Shown here: positions 18,272 to 27,659 of the stretch, one piece after another
Numbering within the stretch: the stretch's first letter is position 1
How the letters are laid out: every line of letters starts with the position of its first letter
Assembly: GCA_945910225.1 (NCBI GenBank)
Contig: CAMDYG010000017.1
Coordinates: 1-54,067, forward strand
Length of the DNA: 54,067 nt
Direction of reading: 5' to 3'
Source of the DNA: an uncultured Eubacterium sp.
GTDB taxonomy: Bacteria > Bacillota > Clostridia > Lachnospirales > Lachnospiraceae
The notes under the pieces: generated by a model
Seen by the model: only the letters and a program-made list of their open reading frames with translations
Told to the model about the DNA's origin: nothing
Databases searched by the model: none
Translations under genes and position numbers: made by a program

Positions 18272-19282
18272 TTAATTCCATTCGGAATTATCGATTTCAA
18301 TCTTTTTATCACGTAACATAAGCTCTTTTACGGCTTCAGCAGCTGGTTTATCTTCAAAAAGAACTTTGTTGACCTGTTCTACAATTGGCATTTCAATGTT
18401 GTATTTTTTAGAAAGTTCCAAAGCAGCCTTTGCTGAGAATACACCCTCAACAACCATCTGGACTTCTTCCATAGCCTGATCCTTGGTATATCCTTTACCT
18501 ATGAGGATGCCGGCTCTTCTGTTTCTGCTGTGCATACTTGCGCATGTTACAATTAAATCTCCGATTCCGGAAAGACCTGCAAATGTATGAGGATTAGCGC
18601 CCATAGCTACACCAAGTCTTGTTATTTCTGCATTACCTCTTGTGATAAGTGCGGCTTTGGTATTATCACCATATCCAAGACCATCAGCAATACCTGCAGC
18701 AAGTGCAATAACATTCTTTAATGCTCCACCGATACATATGCCAAGCATATCAGGACTTGTATATACCCTGAATACATCACTCATGAAAATGTTCTGTAGA
18801 TATTCAGCAGTCTGTTTTTCATGTGCACCAATAACGCAAGTTGTAGGTATTCCGCGGCTTACTTCTTCAGCATGGCTTGGTCCTGAAAGAACAGCAACTT
18901 TAGCACAAGGAATCTCCTGTTCTACTATCTGGCAAAGTGTAAGAAGAGTATGCTCTTCTACTCCCTTGGCAACATTAACTATAATCTGTCCATCCTTGAC
19001 AAAAGGAGCTATAGTCTTAGCTGTAGAACGTGTATATGGAGAAGCGACTGCAAGAACAAGAACATCAGCACCTTTTATCACATTCTCTGTGTCGCCAGAA
19101 ATAGTTATGTTTTCCGGAATCTTAACGCCAGGCAGGCATCTTTTATGTTCCCTGTCTTTTTGAAGCATTTCAACTTCATCTTTTAATACTGACCAAACAG
19201 TAACATTGTGTCCGTTGTTATTAAGGAGTAAAGCAAGTCCAAGACCCCAGCTTCCAGCTCCTAAAACACTAATATTTGCCAT
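18272..19282 (-). CDS. gpsA: Glycerol-3-phosphate dehydrogenase [NAD(P)+]
   Basis: Reduces dihydroxyacetone phosphate to sn-glycerol-3-phosphate for phospholipid synthesis. The Rossmann fold opens with GAGSWGLGLALLL (about 7-19). GPSHAEEVSRG near 140 and GGALKNVIALAAGIADGLG near 185-203, with the active-site Lys, follow; then GLSGIGDLIVTC around 250. At 336 residues it is standard length. It lies 36 bases after plsY, which acylates its product, and 42 before the LuxR-type gene, so der-plsY-gpsA appear to share transcription. Confidence 0.97.
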   Translation of the reverse strand: MANISVLGAGSWGLGLALLLNNNGHNVTVWSVLKDEVEMLQKDREHKRCLPGVKIPENITISGDTENVIKGADVLVLAVASPYTRSTAKTIAPFVKDGQIIVNVAKGVEEHTLLTLCQIVEQEIPCAKVAVLSGPSHAEEVSRGIPTTCVIGAHEKQTAEYLQNIFMSDVFRVYTSPDMLGICIGGALKNVIALAAGIADGLGYGDNTKAALITRGNAEITRLGVAMGANPHTFAGLSGIGDLIVTCASMHSRNRRAGILIGKGYTKDQAMEEVQMVVEGVFSAKAALELSKKYNIEMPIVEQVNKVLFEDKPAAEAVKELMLRDKKIEIDNSEWN

Positions 19283-19318
19283 AATTATACTCCAATCTGA
19301 CGCAAATGCGTATATAAA

Positions 19319-19981
19319 TTAATTAATTTTTTGTCCAATTTTTCGTTCTGTTCCGTTAATAAGTCTTACAATGTTGCCACGATGTCTGATAAAAGCTAAA
19401 GCTACAAGAATGAAAACAATAATAGTACCCTCAACCAGACTCATGTTATGAAGCGGAAGCCATCCGATTATTCCCCATATAAGAAATTCGATAAAAAACA
19501 TTGCCATTCCGATAAGGGATGCAAGAGAAACATAATGGCTTACCTTTGCAACTACTCCAAAAAAAAGAATACCAAATACAGTAAACATGAAACAGTACTT
19601 TGGAAAAAGCATAAGGCTTATGACCACTCCTGATGAAGCAGCAATTCCTTTTCCACCTTTGAAACCAAGATAGAAAGGGAAATTATGTCCAAGTACAATG
19701 CCTAATCCACAGTAAAGAAACAGAAGCATTTCTGGAATTGTTGTATGTGGCACAACAAGAAAATGAATTAACACATCTGCAATTACTGCTTTAAATGCAT
19801 CAAGCAGATAAGTAACAATACCTGCTTTCTTACCAAGAGTTCTCATTACATTGGTTGTTCCTGCATTACCGCTGCCATAATTTCTTATATCAATTTTATT
19901 GAACTTTCCCATCCAGTATCCTGCCTGAATAAGTGCTCCAGCAAAATAGCCAAATATAAGTACAGCTAATTTAACTAACAT
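19319..19981 (-). CDS. plsY: Glycerol-3-phosphate acyltransferase (acyl-phosphate dependent)
   Basis: Integral membrane enzyme transferring acyl groups from acyl-phosphate to glycerol-3-phosphate. The 220-residue protein has several transmembrane segments and the PlsY motifs YGSGNAGTTNVMRT (about 35-48) and GFKGGKGIAAS (about 107-117). Its start ATG shares a base with the der stop (TAATG). The acyl-phosphate donor comes from PlsX at 39282-40295. Together with gpsA this places lipid initiation behind a ribosome GTPase. Confidence 0.97.
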   Translation of the reverse strand: MLVKLAVLIFGYFAGALIQAGYWMGKFNKIDIRNYGSGNAGTTNVMRTLGKKAGIVTYLLDAFKAVIADVLIHFLVVPHTTIPEMLLFLYCGLGIVLGHNFPFYLGFKGGKGIAASSGVVISLMLFPKYCFMFTVFGILFFGVVAKVSHYVSLASLIGMAMFFIEFLIWGIIGWLPLHNMSLVEGTIIVFILVALAFIRHRGNIVRLINGTERKIGQKIN

Positions 19982-21306
19982 TATTCTTTCTCCTTACGTT
20001 CTCTGTTAATAAATCTTATTGATGTACCTCTGAATCCAAACGATTCCCTGATTCTGTTCTCTATATATCTTGTATAAGAAAAATGAGTGAGCTGTACATC
20101 ATTTACAAACATTATAAATGTAGGAGGCTTAACTGAAACCTGTGTCATGTAATATATCTTAAGTCTCTTTCCTTTATCAGATGGTGGCTGCTTCATGGCA
20201 ACTGCTTCAGTAAGGATCTCATTAAGAACACCTGTTGGAATTCTCATAGTCTGTGCATCAACAATCTGGTCAATCAGGTCATACAGCTTATTAAGTCTCT
20301 GACCTGTTTTGGCTGATATAAATACTATCTCTGCATAAGACATGAAAGATAAAGTATCTTTTATTTTATTAGTAAATTCGTATATGGTCTTATCATTCTT
20401 TTCAATGTCATCCCACTTGTTAACTGCAATAATAATACCCTTGCCTCTTTCATGCGCTATTCCGGCAATTTTGGCGTCCTGTTCAGTAACACCTTCAGTT
20501 GCATCAATGACAAGTATGGCAATATCTGCTCTTTCAACAGCCGCTACAGTTCTTATGATGCTGTAGCGCTCAAGATCTTCTTTTATCTTGCTTTTTCTTC
20601 TGAGTCCGGCAGTATCTATAAATACATATTCTTTATTGTTATATTTAATTGCTGTATCAATAGCATCTCTTGTTGTTCCGGCTATATTGGAAACAATAAC
20701 TCTGTTCTTGCCAAGAAGCTTATTGACAATTGATGATTTACCAACATTAGGTTTACCTATAATGGCAATCTTAGGTCTGTCATCTTCTTCCTCAACATCA
20801 GAGCCTTCTGGGAAATGGCTTACTACTTCATCAAGAACTTCACCAAATCCAAGCTTATTAACAGCAGATATAGGTAAAGGTTCACCAATTCCAAGATTGT
20901 AGAATTCATATACATCCGGCATCATCTTATCGAAGTTATCGACCTTGTTAACTACAAGTATAACAGGCTTATGTGATCTTCTTAACATATCAGCCACTTT
21001 GGAATCTGAATCAACAAGTCCCTGTTTTACATCAGTCATAAATATAATAACATCAGCGGTTTCTATGGCAATTTCAGCCTGTTCTCTCATCTGTGAAAGA
21101 ATAATATCTCCTGTATCAGGTTCTATACCACCTGTATCAATCAGGGTAAAATTGTGATTGAGCCAGCTTACTTCGGCATATATTCTGTCTCTTGTAACAC
21201 CAGGAGTATCTTTAACTATTGAAATCTGTTGTCCGCAAAGACTGTTGAATAATGTTGATTTACCAACATTAGGTCTTCCAACAACAGCAACTATTGGTTT
21301 GCTCAT
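19981..21306 (-). CDS. der: Ribosome-assembly GTPase Der (EngA)
   Basis: Essential GTPase for 50S subunit maturation. Two tandem G domains are present: [14 protein letters not shown] at about 10-23 with DTPGVTRDR, and [16 protein letters not shown] at about 184-199 with [11 protein letters not shown]. Each carries an NKVD/NKWD guanine-specificity motif. A KH-like C-terminal domain follows ([21 protein letters not shown] split around 380-400). The 441-residue length is typical. It is first in its operon, with a promoter at 21359-21387 and an AGGAT ribosome site. Confidence 0.97.
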   Translation of the reverse strand: MSKPIVAVVGRPNVGKSTLFNSLCGQQISIVKDTPGVTRDRIYAEVSWLNHNFTLIDTGGIEPDTGDIILSQMREQAEIAIETADVIIFMTDVKQGLVDSDSKVADMLRRSHKPVILVVNKVDNFDKMMPDVYEFYNLGIGEPLPISAVNKLGFGEVLDEVVSHFPEGSDVEEEDDRPKIAIIGKPNVGKSSIVNKLLGKNRVIVSNIAGTTRDAIDTAIKYNNKEYVFIDTAGLRRKSKIKEDLERYSIIRTVAAVERADIAILVIDATEGVTEQDAKIAGIAHERGKGIIIAVNKWDDIEKNDKTIYEFTNKIKDTLSFMSYAEIVFISAKTGQRLNKLYDLIDQIVDAQTMRIPTGVLNEILTEAVAMKQPPSDKGKRLKIYYMTQVSVKPPTFIMFVNDVQLTHFSYTRYIENRIRESFGFRGTSIRFINRERKEKE

Positions 21307-21358
21307 AATAATATCCTCTTTCTTAATTTATAAAAAATTAATACACGCAATCTATAAT

Positions 21359-21387
21359 ATAATATCAGTTCCATTGCTTTTTGTAAA
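21359..21387 (-). promoter_or_regulatory. Sigma-A-type promoter of der-plsY-gpsA
   Basis: Minus strand TTTACA (21387-21382), 17 bases, then TATTAT (21364-21359); start predicted about 45 bases before der. It overlaps, back to back, the candidate promoter for the plus-strand exported protein. Confidence 0.65.
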
Positions 21388-21402
21388 GCGCTGTGATATC
21401 AT
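21374..21402 (+). promoter_or_regulatory. Candidate divergent promoter for exported protein
   Basis: Plus strand TTGCTT (21374-21379), 17 bases, TATCAT (21397-21402). Match to consensus is moderate. Its -35 lies within the der promoter region, so the two may compete for polymerase. Confidence 0.4.
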
Positions 21403-21440
21403 ACAAAATATTGATTTTATGCGGTTTCGGAGGTGTATTT

Positions 21441-22271
21441 GTGAAAAAATCCAATAAAATATTTACTTTTTTTGCTATCGTGCTTTCAATAATAACGCTT
21501 GCTATTCCCCCACTGGTATCTGTGGCAGCAGACAAAACATACAAATTCTCTGCCATAGATCTTAAAATTTCTGTTCCGGAAGGGCTGATATGTTTTACAC
21601 AGACAACGACTGGCAATAATGCATATCTTGAAAAAATAGGTGCTAATGATGCTAACGAAGTTCAGAATGCAATGAAAGCTTCTAATATATATCTTGAGGC
21701 TTTTTCAGATGATATTTCTTATGAAATTGCCGTTGTTGGCATGAAAGCCGGATCATCTTTACCAGATCTTGACGGACTGGATAAAGATACTCTGGATAAT
21801 TATTTTAAGGAATATATATCTTCAGAACAAGCTAAAAGTGATGATTCATTATCAGAAACAATGACAGATAATAATATTGATACTATTAATGATCATCCTT
21901 ATTTCAGAACGGATGTTACATCTGTTTCAAGTGATAACGGAACAATATACACAAGAAAATATTACACTGTTACAAGGGGATATATTTACATATATTCTCT
22001 TCAGTCTAAAGAAAACCAGATAACATCAGATATGACAGATAATATTGAATACATGATTAATTCAGCACAGTATACTAATGTCAGAAAATCTGTATTTGAA
22101 AATGGTATTTTTACAGAAACACTTTCAACTATTCTGACAGTTGGAATACCAATAGTAATTCTTCTTGCTATATATTTTCTTATAACAAAGGTTGGAAAAA
22201 AGGGAAGAGCTAAGCTTACATCAGAGGAAGCCCAGTTAAGAGCTGAATACAAAGAAAAACATAATAAATAA
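21441..22271 (+). CDS. Exported, C-terminally anchored protein of unknown function
   Basis: I cannot name this 276-residue protein. The start is a GTG at 21441, preceded by GGAGG seven bases upstream; an in-frame ATG at 21393 lacks any ribosome site. After KKSNKIF comes a hydrophobic export segment (about 8-30) with a possible cleavage site after SVAA. The mature part, about 33-220, is soluble and rich in Ser/Asp/Asn. A single membrane helix lies near 228-250, followed by a basic cytoplasmic tail. This predicts an extracellular domain anchored at its C-terminus. It is monocistronic and ends at a strong terminator. Confidence 0.72.
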   Translation: MKKSNKIFTFFAIVLSIITLAIPPLVSVAADKTYKFSAIDLKISVPEGLICFTQTTTGNNAYLEKIGANDANEVQNAMKASNIYLEAFSDDISYEIAVVGMKAGSSLPDLDGLDKDTLDNYFKEYISSEQAKSDDSLSETMTDNNIDTINDHPYFRTDVTSVSSDNGTIYTRKYYTVTRGYIYIYSLQSKENQITSDMTDNIEYMINSAQYTNVRKSVFENGIFTETLSTILTVGIPIVILLAIYFLITKVGKKGRAKLTSEEAQLRAEYKEKHNK

Positions 22272-22274
22272 AAT

Positions 22275-22320
22275 AAAAAATGAAGGATCCACTGATTAAC
22301 ATGTGAGTCCTTCATTTTTT
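22275..22320. terminator. Bidirectional intrinsic terminator
   Basis: A perfect 13-base inverted repeat (AAAAAATGAAGGA, 22275-22287; TCCTTCATTTTTT, 22308-22320) lies between the convergent exported protein and pgeF. A-run and T-run flank the stem, so it can stop transcription from both sides. Confidence 0.85.
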
Positions 22321-22321
22321 A

Positions 22322-23206
22322 TTATCTGCATATACTCATAAATCCGCACAGCACCCCTCTTTTACCATGGGATGCCCTGTGTGAAAACAATAAATCGCTG
22401 TTGCAGCTTGTGCATATATCAGTTATTCCAATATTTTCCGGATTAATTCCTTCATGAACCATATTAAAATAATTGGCAGCCTGCAGATTTAACAGATATT
22501 TGCCATTGCCTTTTAAATCTATAACCATATCTGTTTCATTTCCAGAATATGAATCAGCAAACTGTGATGCAACATTCTCATCGACTTCATAGCACTGCTG
22601 GCATATGGATGGTCCTATAAATGTATGAAGATATTCTGGTCTTGAACCATAAACAGATGACATAAGCTGTACAGTTTCATGTGTTATATTACCAACTGTG
22701 CCTCGCCATCCTGAATGAGATGCACCTATACATCTGTTGACCGGATCAACGAAGAAAACAGGCACACAGTCGGCAAAGTATGTAACAAGACACAGATCCT
22801 TTTTATTGGTAATAAGTCCATCTATATTATCATAGCTGCGTGGCTTTGTTATTCCCATTCCTGCCATTGAGTAATCTGCTTCAATCACATTAACTGTATG
22901 TGTCTGCTTTGTACATACACAATCACTTGTTTTCAAATCCATTGTGTCCAGAAAAAGTTCGTAATTTCTTAATACATTGTCATATGAATCTCCACGATCA
23001 AACGAAAAATTCATACTTGAATATATTCCAGAACTTACGCCGCCAAGGCGTGTAGAGAAATGTAATTTTACCCAGTCGAATCTATCAAAAGGCGTAAATT
23101 CAATATATGGAATGTTATTTGTAACACTAATTCTTGTTGAATTATGTATAACTGCCTTTTTAAGACCTTTAAAAGTCTTATCAGCATTAATATAATTAAT
23201 ATTCAT
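22322..23206 (-). CDS. pgeF: Peptidoglycan editing factor PgeF / YfiH-type laccase-domain protein
   Basis: Member of the YfiH/LACC1 family, reported both as a peptidoglycan precursor editing factor and as a purine nucleoside-metabolising enzyme. The 294-residue protein shows the metal-site motifs VCTKQTHTVNV (about 97-107), FADCVPVFF, GASHSGWRGTVGNI and FIGPSICQQCYEV. An AAGGAG site precedes the ATG. It is the last gene of the lepB-to-pgeF cluster, 12 bases after yraN, and meets the terminator at 22275-22320. Family is certain; the in-cell reaction is not. Confidence 0.9.
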   Translation of the reverse strand: MNINYINADKTFKGLKKAVIHNSTRISVTNNIPYIEFTPFDRFDWVKLHFSTRLGGVSSGIYSSMNFSFDRGDSYDNVLRNYELFLDTMDLKTSDCVCTKQTHTVNVIEADYSMAGMGITKPRSYDNIDGLITNKKDLCLVTYFADCVPVFFVDPVNRCIGASHSGWRGTVGNITHETVQLMSSVYGSRPEYLHTFIGPSICQQCYEVDENVASQFADSYSGNETDMVIDLKGNGKYLLNLQAANYFNMVHEGINPENIGITDICTSCNSDLLFSHRASHGKRGVLCGFMSICR

Positions 23207-23218
23207 AGCTCTGCTCCT

Positions 23219-23560
23219 TTAGAAAGCATTTTTAATATGGGTAATGTTATTACCATCTATACCGATAACATCAAATCTGCAGGGAATATCCAGACTTCTG
23301 TATCTTGTTGAAAGATAAATTGTGGCAACATGTCTGATTGTCTGTTGTTTTTTGTAATCAACAGCATCAAGAGAAGAACCATACCTGGGACTGCTCCTGT
23401 ACTTAACCTCAATAAAAACAATACACTTATCATCTTTTGCTATAATGTCAATCTCACCAGTTCTTGTCTGATAATTCCGTTCAAGTATGACATAATTGTT
23501 ATCAATCAGATATTCTGTGACAAGCTGCTCTTTGCTGGCACCTATTAATCTTTTATTCAT
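23219..23560 (-). CDS. YraN family (UPF0102) nuclease-fold protein
   Basis: A 113-residue protein with a restriction-endonuclease-like PD-(D/E)xK fold: ERNYQTRTGEIDIIAKD with Glu and Asp, then IVFIEVKYRSS supplying the E-x-K. No activity can be proven from sequence. The gene is usually found beside rnhB, as here. Its ATG shares a base with the preceding stop (TAATG), indicating translational coupling with the FlhB-like protein. Confidence 0.9.
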   Translation of the reverse strand: MNKRLIGASKEQLVTEYLIDNNYVILERNYQTRTGEIDIIAKDDKCIVFIEVKYRSSPRYGSSLDAVDYKKQQTIRHVATIYLSTRYRSLDIPCRFDVIGIDGNNITHIKNAF

Positions 23561-23850
23561 TATCTGCCCATTTTCCCTTTGATTTTATCACAATCATCAA
23601 CAAACACGAGGATTTCTGCTACAACAGTATAAAGCTCTGGCGGAATCATTTCTCCTATTTCAAGCTTGGATAAAGTGTTCGCAAGCTTGGAGTCCTCATA
23701 TACCGGAACATCTGATTCACCAGCCTTTTCAATAATAGCTTCAGCGATATGTCCGCGTCCGGTAGCAAGTATTTTAGGTGCCTGTTCGCCAGGGGTATAT
23801 TCCAGTGCAACAGCTATTTTAGGTTTATTCCCATTATTGTTATTGCTCAT
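23560..23850 (-). CDS. FlhB C-terminal-like protein (FlhX/YlqH type)
   Basis: A 96-residue protein equal to the cytoplasmic domain of FlhB, the export switch of the flagellar type III apparatus. KIAVALEYTPGEQAPKILA and GHIAEAII match the segment after FlhB's autocleavage site, but the cleavage tetrapeptide NPTH is not there (NKPK instead). No membrane segments are present. In Bacillus, ylqG-ylqH occupy the same place beside rnhB. It could substitute for the FlhB C-terminal fragment or act elsewhere; no flagellar operon is visible in the window. Confidence 0.85.
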   Translation of the reverse strand: MSNNNNGNKPKIAVALEYTPGEQAPKILATGRGHIAEAIIEKAGESDVPVYEDSKLANTLSKLEIGEMIPPELYTVVAEILVFVDDCDKIKGKMGR

Positions 23851-23874
23851 ACTGCTCCTGTCTGCCTGTTTATA

Positions 23875-25422
23875 TCAGGCTTTCACATCAAATATATATT
23901 GTCCTTTAGTTGCCGGTTTTGTCTCAGCTTCAATAAAATCTTTAACAAAATCAAATCTTTCGTTCTGATCTTCTGCAACTTTCATTTCAAAATGAGTATT
24001 ATATCCTAACTGTTCAAGTCTCTTGTTAAGCTTATCTATATGCTGGTATACGAAATCAAGTAATTCTTCTGATTCCAGAACAAAATTAGTGGATACATTG
24101 TTGCCCGAAGAAAGATTAACATATATGTCCATTGATTTCAGGTTTTCCATGTCGAGATGAAGCATTGCACTTATATTATCTGAGTGATTAGCAAGATTTT
24201 TCTTATTAGTAAAAACATATAGTTCACCATTACCTTCACTTTCAGAGAATTTTATCGGCATCTGAAAATATGTCATATTTTTATTAAGATCATTCATAAA
24301 ATCAATATTACTCTTAATATCTGAAAGGCTCTTTTGCATATCAGGAGCTTTGGAGTCAGAATTCTTAATAGAATCTTCAATATTGGCAATATTTTTGCGG
24401 ATGCGCTTATAATATGAACTGACGGCAGATTCACCTGACTGGATGTCTTTAGGAGTAAGTTTCATTGTATCATTAAATGCTGCATGTAAAAGTTCTTTAA
24501 ATGCTTTAGAATTAACAGCATCAGATATTGTGCTGTTATTGCCTTCATCTTTGCCTTTAGCTGTTATATGCTCCAAAAGCTCTTTGACAGACATATTTCT
24601 TATATCAGTATTTTCCATCCCCTCAGTATTATTAATGATGTTTTGAAGATAATCTGCAGCTTCTTCTGAAAGAATATCTGATGCAGCAGATAAAGAGGAT
24701 TTATCTTCGTTTATTCCATCATATAAAGATGAAATAACAGTTTTTAAGATATCGGAATTATTATCAGAATTATAATCATTGATTATACTATTTTCCAGCT
24801 CCGACATAAGTTCTTCTATTTTCCCATTAAACTGGCTGTATAATTTGAATTCGTTAATATTACTATCATTAACAGGTATATCCAGACGATAAAGATTAGC
24901 CAGAGTATTAATGTCAGCATCCGGATACTGGACTGCATATTTTGCAAGCTGGCTTACAGTTTCTGAATCAACAGGCATTCCAAGATTAAGAAGTTCCTTA
25001 ACAAGATCAATATTTTCCTGGGTAGCACTAAGATTAGATGCATCAAGTACTCTGTTAATAAGCACAGATTGCTGCTCATTGGCAAGAATAGGCTTTATCG
25101 CAATCTGATTATTACTATTGCCTTCTACAACAAATGTTATATTCTGTCCGCTGTTTATAAAACTGCCATCTGTCAGCCGTGCTGATATCTGCATGCCATT
25201 ATTCATGGTAATTAAAGCATTATTATCTTTCAACTGACTTATGAATCCGGTAAATGTATCACCAGTCATTAATGAGTTGAGAAATTTCATGCCATCAGAC
25301 ATAGCTGTATCTTTAGCATTAGCAGATACTCCATTTGTTAACGAAGAATTATCTAAAGATCCTGCCTGTAAATTATTGGATGTTATGCTGTTTTTGAATA
25401 AATCGGACATATTAATATTCAT
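23875..25422 (-). CDS. FliK-like (YlqG-type) hook-length control domain protein
   Basis: A 515-residue, Ser/Asn/Asp-rich protein of low complexity through its first 380 residues. The C-terminal 130 residues resemble the FliK hook-length domain: FQMPIKF, GELYVFTNKK, then LHLDMENLKSMDIYVNLSSG and KRLEQLGYNTHFE. It pairs with the FlhB-like protein 24 bases downstream; FliK and FlhB interact to switch export substrate in flagella. It lies 9 bases after rnhB. No signal peptide is evident. The FliK assignment rests on C-terminal pattern and synteny. Confidence 0.75.
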   Translation of the reverse strand: MNINMSDLFKNSITSNNLQAGSLDNSSLTNGVSANAKDTAMSDGMKFLNSLMTGDTFTGFISQLKDNNALITMNNGMQISARLTDGSFINSGQNITFVVEGNSNNQIAIKPILANEQQSVLINRVLDASNLSATQENIDLVKELLNLGMPVDSETVSQLAKYAVQYPDADINTLANLYRLDIPVNDSNINEFKLYSQFNGKIEELMSELENSIINDYNSDNNSDILKTVISSLYDGINEDKSSLSAASDILSEEAADYLQNIINNTEGMENTDIRNMSVKELLEHITAKGKDEGNNSTISDAVNSKAFKELLHAAFNDTMKLTPKDIQSGESAVSSYYKRIRKNIANIEDSIKNSDSKAPDMQKSLSDIKSNIDFMNDLNKNMTYFQMPIKFSESEGNGELYVFTNKKNLANHSDNISAMLHLDMENLKSMDIYVNLSSGNNVSTNFVLESEELLDFVYQHIDKLNKRLEQLGYNTHFEMKVAEDQNERFDFVKDFIEAETKPATKGQYIFDVKA

Positions 25423-25431
25423 CTAATTCAC

Positions 25432-26088
25432 CTAAATAAAATTCTTGATAAATGTTTTTCTATGAATCGGACATGCACCATATTCTTTAATAGCTTCTAT
25501 ATGAGCTTTTGTACCATAGCCCTTATGTTTTGCAAAACCATATTCCGGATATAAAGAATCATATTCTATCATCATCCGGTCCCTTGTTACTTTGGCAAGA
25601 ATACTAGCAGATGCAATTGTAAGGCTTTTAGCATCCCCTTTTATTATAGGTATCTGTCTGACATCAATTCCTGGAATTGTCACTGCATCATTAAGAAGAA
25701 TATCTGGCTGTACACTCAGCTGGCTGACAGCCTGACGCATTGCCTCATATGTTGCCTGTAATATATTGATTTCATCTATTTTTTCAGGAGAAACAATTCC
25801 AATTCCATACGATAAAGCTTCTTCTTTTATTACATCAAACAGTTCATTACGTTTTTTCTCACTTAATTTTTTGGAATCATTAACATATAAAATGCGTTTA
25901 CCTTTAGGCAGAATAACAGCTCCTGCAACAACAGGCCCAGCAAGCGGACCTCTTCCAGCCTCATCTATTCCACATATATATGAATAATTATCATATTTTT
26001 CTTCAAATTCACGCATTAATTCAATTCGTTCTTTTTCTGCTTCAAGCTTTGCCTGTTTTTTTAACTCGCGTTCTTCTTTTAAAGTCAT
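25432..26088 (-). CDS. rnhB: Ribonuclease HII
   Basis: Removes ribonucleotides and RNA primers from RNA-DNA hybrids. Catalytic residues lie in CGIDEAGRGPLAGPVVAGA (Asp-Glu pair) and YVNDSKKLSEKKR, with Asp in LLNDAVTIPG and KVTRDRMM. The C-terminal block GFAKHKGYGTKAHIEAI is diagnostic. A Lys/Glu-rich N-terminal extension of about 35 residues precedes the domain. ATG at 26088 is preferred; upstream in-frame GTG at 26103 has no good ribosome site, whereas GGAAGG stands before the ATG. It sits between rbgA and the FliK-like gene. Confidence 0.95.
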   Translation of the reverse strand: MTLKEERELKKQAKLEAEKERIELMREFEEKYDNYSYICGIDEAGRGPLAGPVVAGAVILPKGKRILYVNDSKKLSEKKRNELFDVIKEEALSYGIGIVSPEKIDEINILQATYEAMRQAVSQLSVQPDILLNDAVTIPGIDVRQIPIIKGDAKSLTIASASILAKVTRDRMMIEYDSLYPEYGFAKHKGYGTKAHIEAIKEYGACPIHRKTFIKNFI

Positions 26089-26120
26089 TGTTTTACCTTC
26101 CACACATAATTAATAATGAA

Positions 26121-27032
26121 CTATGGTCTTTCAAGGGATATTCTGCCAGTCTTTCCTTCTCTGAAATCATCAAGTATACATGCTGCAGCCTTTTCATAAT
26201 CAGTGTCTCCACCCTTTTTCAGGCATCCACGTTTTCTGGCTATATGATCCATAATACAGAGAGCATATGCATTTTCAGGATTCATCATTGTCTCTGTGTC
26301 AATATCATCAAAAATACTTTCTGTGATATCATATCTTTCAAAAAGCATATCCTTATAATTATTATTAAGAAATTTAATCGTATTAAGTGCAAGTTCTTCA
26401 ATATTAAGAATCTGATCGTTAATTGAACCAATCATAGCCAGACGTTCACCCACATTGCGGTCTTCAATCTTTAGCCATAATATGCCCGCAGTATCTAAAA
26501 GCTCAACACTTCCATTAATTCTTATCCACTGTTTTCCCTTGGTAACACCTGGCTTATTTCCTGTTTTGGCACTTTTTCTTCCAGTAAAAGAATTAATAAA
26601 CGTAGATTTGCCGACATTAGGTATTCCCACAATCATAGCCTTTATTGATCTGTTCTTTATTCCTTTGGCTTTATCACGTTCGATTTTAGCAGAACAAGCT
26701 GTCGTGATAAGATTATTAACAGCCCTGTTACTTACGTTAAGTCTTGAATTAAGTTTAAGACAGTAAAAATTCTTTTCCTTAAAGTAATTGATCCATTCAT
26801 CAGTAACTGAATCATCAGCAAGATCTGCTTTATTTAATAATACAATCCTTGCTTTATTCTTTGCAAGCTTATCTATATCAGGGTTTCTGCTGCTTAATGG
26901 AATTCTTGCATCAACAATTTCTATGACAAGATCAATAAGCTTAATATCTTCTTCCATCATTCTTCTGGCTTTGGTCATATGACCAGGATACCAGTTAATT
27001 GCTCTTTTCTTTTCTTCCACGTTAATCTCCAT
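26121..27032 (-). CDS. rbgA: Ribosome biogenesis GTPase YlqF/RbgA
   Basis: Late-stage 50S assembly GTPase, with circularly permuted G motifs: LLNKADLADDS (G4) before IVGIPNVGKSTFINSF (G1) and LLDTAGILW (G3). The opening NWYPGHMTKARRMM is the family hallmark. The 303-residue length is usual. It lies 32 bases before rnhB and 46 after lepB, matching the common lepB-rbgA-rnhB order in Firmicutes. No anomaly was seen. Confidence 0.97.
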   Translation of the reverse strand: MEINVEEKKRAINWYPGHMTKARRMMEEDIKLIDLVIEIVDARIPLSSRNPDIDKLAKNKARIVLLNKADLADDSVTDEWINYFKEKNFYCLKLNSRLNVSNRAVNNLITTACSAKIERDKAKGIKNRSIKAMIVGIPNVGKSTFINSFTGRKSAKTGNKPGVTKGKQWIRINGSVELLDTAGILWLKIEDRNVGERLAMIGSINDQILNIEELALNTIKFLNNNYKDMLFERYDITESIFDDIDTETMMNPENAYALCIMDHIARKRGCLKKGGDTDYEKAAACILDDFREGKTGRISLERP

Positions 27033-27078
27033 TTCTGCGTGTAAAAAATCTATGATTTTTCACATTAATCTCAATCAA

Positions 27079-27639
27079 TTATTTTATAAAACCAAATGAT
27101 GAGAATGGTTCAATTACCATCCAGACTTTTCCAACAATATTGGATTTTTTAACCATTCCAACACTCGCAAAGCGGCTGTCTTCACTGTTGTTTCTGTTAT
27201 CCCCAAGAACAAAATATTCATCTTTAGAAAGAGTATATGGATTAACAGCAACTCCCGGTGTAAGTATTGATATATCATTAATATCGTCATTTAACTGTTC
27301 TCCATTAATATATACCTTCCCATCTTTTATCTGGACTGTTTCTCCCGGAAGACCAATAACTCTTTTTATATATACTTTTGATGAATCAACAGAATCCTGC
27401 TCAAATGCAATACAGTCATATCTGTCAGGACCGGTAAATGCATATGATATCCTGTTTACAAGAACAGTATCATTATTGGCAAGTGTATCATTCATTGAAT
27501 TACCGACAACATTAGTTCTGCAACACAAAAAGGTAACCAATACATACGCAGTAACTATTACAAGCATGACATCTGAAACATATTTGCATATGTTAAGAAG
27601 TTTAGTATTTTCCTGATATCTTCTCTGAAAAAATCTCAT
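27079..27639 (-). CDS. lepB: Signal peptidase I
   Basis: Membrane-bound serine protease that cuts Sec signal peptides. The 186-residue protein has one N-terminal membrane helix (about 22-40), then box B VVGNSMNDTL with catalytic S48, box D YIKRVIGLPGE with catalytic K92, and box E YFVLGDNRNNSEDSR. Its single anchor is typical of Gram-positive type I signal peptidases. It follows rplS across a terminator, so it may have its own weak promoter in the spacer. Confidence 0.96.
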   Translation of the reverse strand: MRFFQRRYQENTKLLNICKYVSDVMLVIVTAYVLVTFLCCRTNVVGNSMNDTLANNDTVLVNRISYAFTGPDRYDCIAFEQDSVDSSKVYIKRVIGLPGETVQIKDGKVYINGEQLNDDINDISILTPGVAVNPYTLSKDEYFVLGDNRNNSEDSRFASVGMVKKSNIVGKVWMVIEPFSSFGFIK

Positions 27640-27659
27640 AATTCCACATTCCTTTTAGT

